DNA from: a bacterium
Lineage (GTDB): Bacteria; CBDUZB01; JAGLHV01
NCBI GenBank assembly: GCA_023143305.1
Contig: JAGLHV010000110.1
Location: 1-5,343, forward strand
Length of the DNA stretch: 5,343 nt
Reading direction: 5' to 3'
The notes under the pieces are model-generated. The model saw only the letters and a program-made list of their open reading frames with translations, was not told the DNA's origin and searched no databases. Positions 3,682-5,343 of the stretch are shown piece by piece. The stretch's first letter is position 1, and each line of letters starts with the position of its first letter. The translations under genes were made by a program, and so were the position numbers.

Positions 3682-5343
3682 GTGAAGAGAATAAATAAAA
3701 TTATTATTTTATTGCTTTTACTGCTGTTTTTGCCTGTAGGAAAAACATTAGCTTTGATTGTTCCCGGAACATATAAAAAAAGCAAAAGGCAAATTATTAC
3801 TCAGACTGCAAAAAAAACCGCTTATAAAAACAGTCAGGCCTATCTCAACTGCTTTGCGCACTGTACTCGCTTTAGGGAAAAATACGGTAAAAAATGGAAA
3901 ATGCAGTATAATCACTTAACCGGGGCGATAAAAAGTATCTGGGGTTATAAAACATTGCCTCAGGCAGGAAAGCCGGAAGAAGCAGCGAAAAACTTCATTA
4001 TTAAAAATAAAGATTTATTTAGAATAAATTTCGATAATCTTAATTTAAAAGAAACAAGCAGGCATAAAAGATACCGGCACATTAAATACAGGCAAACCTA
4101 CCAGGGGATTCCGGTAGAAAGAGGAAAGGTTTTAGTGCATCTTTTAGCGGATAATAGTATTGTGGCAGTGAATTCCTCTTATTTTACCGAGATTGATTTA
4201 GAAACAAAACCGGGTATTTCTAAAGAAAAAGCCTTAGCTTTAGTAAAAAGTGACTTGCAAATTAAATCCATTCCGCTTAAAACCCCTCAGATTTTATTGG
4301 TTGTCTTTCCTGACCGGGAAAAAGAAAAATATTACTTAGCCTGGAAGGTAAGGATACGTTTAAACAATCCTTTAGGGGATTGGATTTGTTTTGTAGAGGC
4401 AAATACGGGTGAAATTTTATTTAAATATAATAATTTGCGTTTTGGTACGGTTTCAGGTATGATTTTTCCTAATGACGGAGATGATACTTTAGTAAGTAGG
4501 CCGTTTGCCGGGGAATATGTTGTTGTAGATAGTACAATAATAGAAATTACGGATGAGAATGGAAATTACAGTGAAGGCAGTGGAAGCAGTTTTACTTCCC
4601 AGTTAGCCGGCCCGTATGTTAAGGTTTATAATGATGACCAGACAGAGGTATCTATTTCTACGGATGTAGCCAGTTTTAACTGGAGTTATTTGCCCGCAGA
4701 TAGTGAAACATCAGAAGTAAATATGTTTTATCATGTAAACTCTATTCACCATTATTTTAGCCAGGTAGTGAGTTCCTTTACCGGAGTAGATTATCAGATG
4801 GAGGCCTGGGTACATAATAATGAGGGTGGATCGGATGGGGCGTTTAATTGTTATTACGACCCTTCTAACGGTAATATTTATTTTGGTGATGGAGGAGGGG
4901 TATTTGGAAATTTTGCTTACGCCTGTGATGTAATTTATCATGAGTATACCCATGCGGTAGTCCATCATATTTATGAGTTGGTTTATTATGGGCAGTCAGG
5001 GGCAATGGATGAGGCCTTAGCGGATTATTTTGCAGCTACTTATACGGAGGATTCTGTTATCGGAGATTGGGTCTTACCTGTTGTTTATCAGAGGGATTTA
5101 TTAACCGCTTTTAAAAGGTATCCGGATCACTGGGTAGGCGAAGTACACGATGATAGTTTAATTTACTCCGGGGCATTATGGGAGTTTAGAGCAGCAGTAA
5201 GTTCTACTACGGTTAATGAGATAGTTTTTGATTCGTTGTTTTTCCAGCCGGATAGTTTTCAGACCGGACTGCAGGCGATTTTACTTACGGATGATGATGA
5301 TAATGACCTTTCTAACGGGACACCTAATCAGACGGCAATAGAG
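3682..5343 (+). CDS. Secreted thermolysin/fungalysin-like zinc metalloprotease, 3' end outside window
   Basis: This frame has no stop for 554 codons and runs off the right edge. A signal peptide covers residues 1-24 (MKRINK, a Leu/Ile core, then TLA before Leu25), so the protein is exported. Residues about 95-168 match the FTP propeptide (TYQGIPVERGKVLVH at 139-153), and about 178-250 a PepSY domain (YYLAWKV, then EANTGEILFKY). These normally keep the enzyme inactive until processing. The catalytic domain has HEYTH at 420-424 and AMDEALAD at 441-448. Glu444 is 20 residues after His424, the spacing of thermolysin's third zinc ligand (His146 to Glu166), and Asp448 matches thermolysin Asp170. 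EVHDDS at 487-492 supplies His489, the probable transition-state histidine, followed by YSGALWEF. All catalytic residues are thus present. Whether it belongs to family M4 or M36 is uncertain. GTG 3682 has only a weak AGAGA before it; it lies 27 bases after birA. Confidence 0.9.
   Translation, partial: MKRINKIIILLLLLLFLPVGKTLALIVPGTYKKSKRQIITQTAKKTAYKNSQAYLNCFAHCTRFREKYGKKWKMQYNHLTGAIKSIWGYKTLPQAGKPEEAAKNFIIKNKDLFRINFDNLNLKETSRHKRYRHIKYRQTYQGIPVERGKVLVHLLADNSIVAVNSSYFTEIDLETKPGISKEKALALVKSDLQIKSIPLKTPQILLVVFPDREKEKYYLAWKVRIRLNNPLGDWICFVEANTGEILFKYNNLRFGTVSGMIFPNDGDDTLVSRPFAGEYVVVDSTIIEITDENGNYSEGSGSSFTSQLAGPYVKVYNDDQTEVSISTDVASFNWSYLPADSETSEVNMFYHVNSIHHYFSQVVSSFTGVDYQMEAWVHNNEGGSDGAFNCYYDPSNGNIYFGDGGGVFGNFAYACDVIYHEYTHAVVHHIYELVYYGQSGAMDEALADYFAATYTEDSVIGDWVLPVVYQRDLLTAFKRYPDHWVGEVHDDSLIYSGALWEFRAAVSSTTVNEIVFDSLFFQPDSFQTGLQAILLTDDDDNDLSNGTPNQTAIE

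Noticed and set aside
3441..3785. Open frame on the - strand, 114 codons, with Phe/Ile-rich stretches resembling a membrane protein
   Set aside because: The hydrophobic look comes from reading A-rich birA and protease coding sequence in reverse (AAA and AAT become TTT and ATT). It spans the ends of two well-supported genes.
4711..4968. Open frame on the - strand, 85 codons
   Set aside because: It is antisense to the protease catalytic domain, including the HEYTH codons, which are clearly the coding strand.

Overview
The window is AT-rich bacterial DNA with four protein genes, all on the + strand: a TPR lipoprotein (114-986), nadC (1330-2250), birA (2662-3654) and a large secreted zinc metalloprotease that is open at the right edge (3682-5343). 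nadC and birA both end in TGA, so the standard code applies. The lipoprotein and the secreted protease suggest a cell with an elaborate envelope, probably diderm. Short palindromes of the CGCAGGCT-TT-AGCCTGCG type are, as far as I recall, common in genomes of uncultivated phyla such as Omnitrophota. That placement is only a weak inference, and no rRNA or other marker gene is present to fix the taxonomy.

Layout: bases 1-113 hold a short direct repeat, a possible promoter and a good ribosome binding site. The lipoprotein gene follows. Next is a 343-base gap with a weak terminator-like hairpin, a C/G-block palindromic repeat and, at its right end, a convincing extended -10 promoter for nadC. The nadC-birA gap (2251-2661) is crowded with non-coding structure. 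It contains a C-depleted direct-repeat array with steps of 82 and 72 bases, a 68-base hairpin whose two arms are themselves palindromes, and a GC-rich patch that runs into the apparent 5' extension of birA. birA most likely starts at a TTG codon at 2662 behind an AAGGGGG site. The protease follows birA after 27 bases, probably in the same transcript, starting at GTG 3682.

Function: NadC makes nicotinate mononucleotide for de novo NAD synthesis. BirA attaches biotin to carboxylases and, having an N-terminal winged helix, may repress biotin genes. The two are often neighbours in bacteria, so the repeat-filled spacer looks like a later insertion between them. The lipoprotein and the protease act outside the cytoplasm and have no evident metabolic link to NAD or biotin. 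I see no tRNA, rRNA, CRISPR array, transposase gene, or clear sign of a new multi-gene system. The most unusual material is the non-coding repeat cluster between nadC and birA, followed by conserved-motif substitutions in BirA and NadC.
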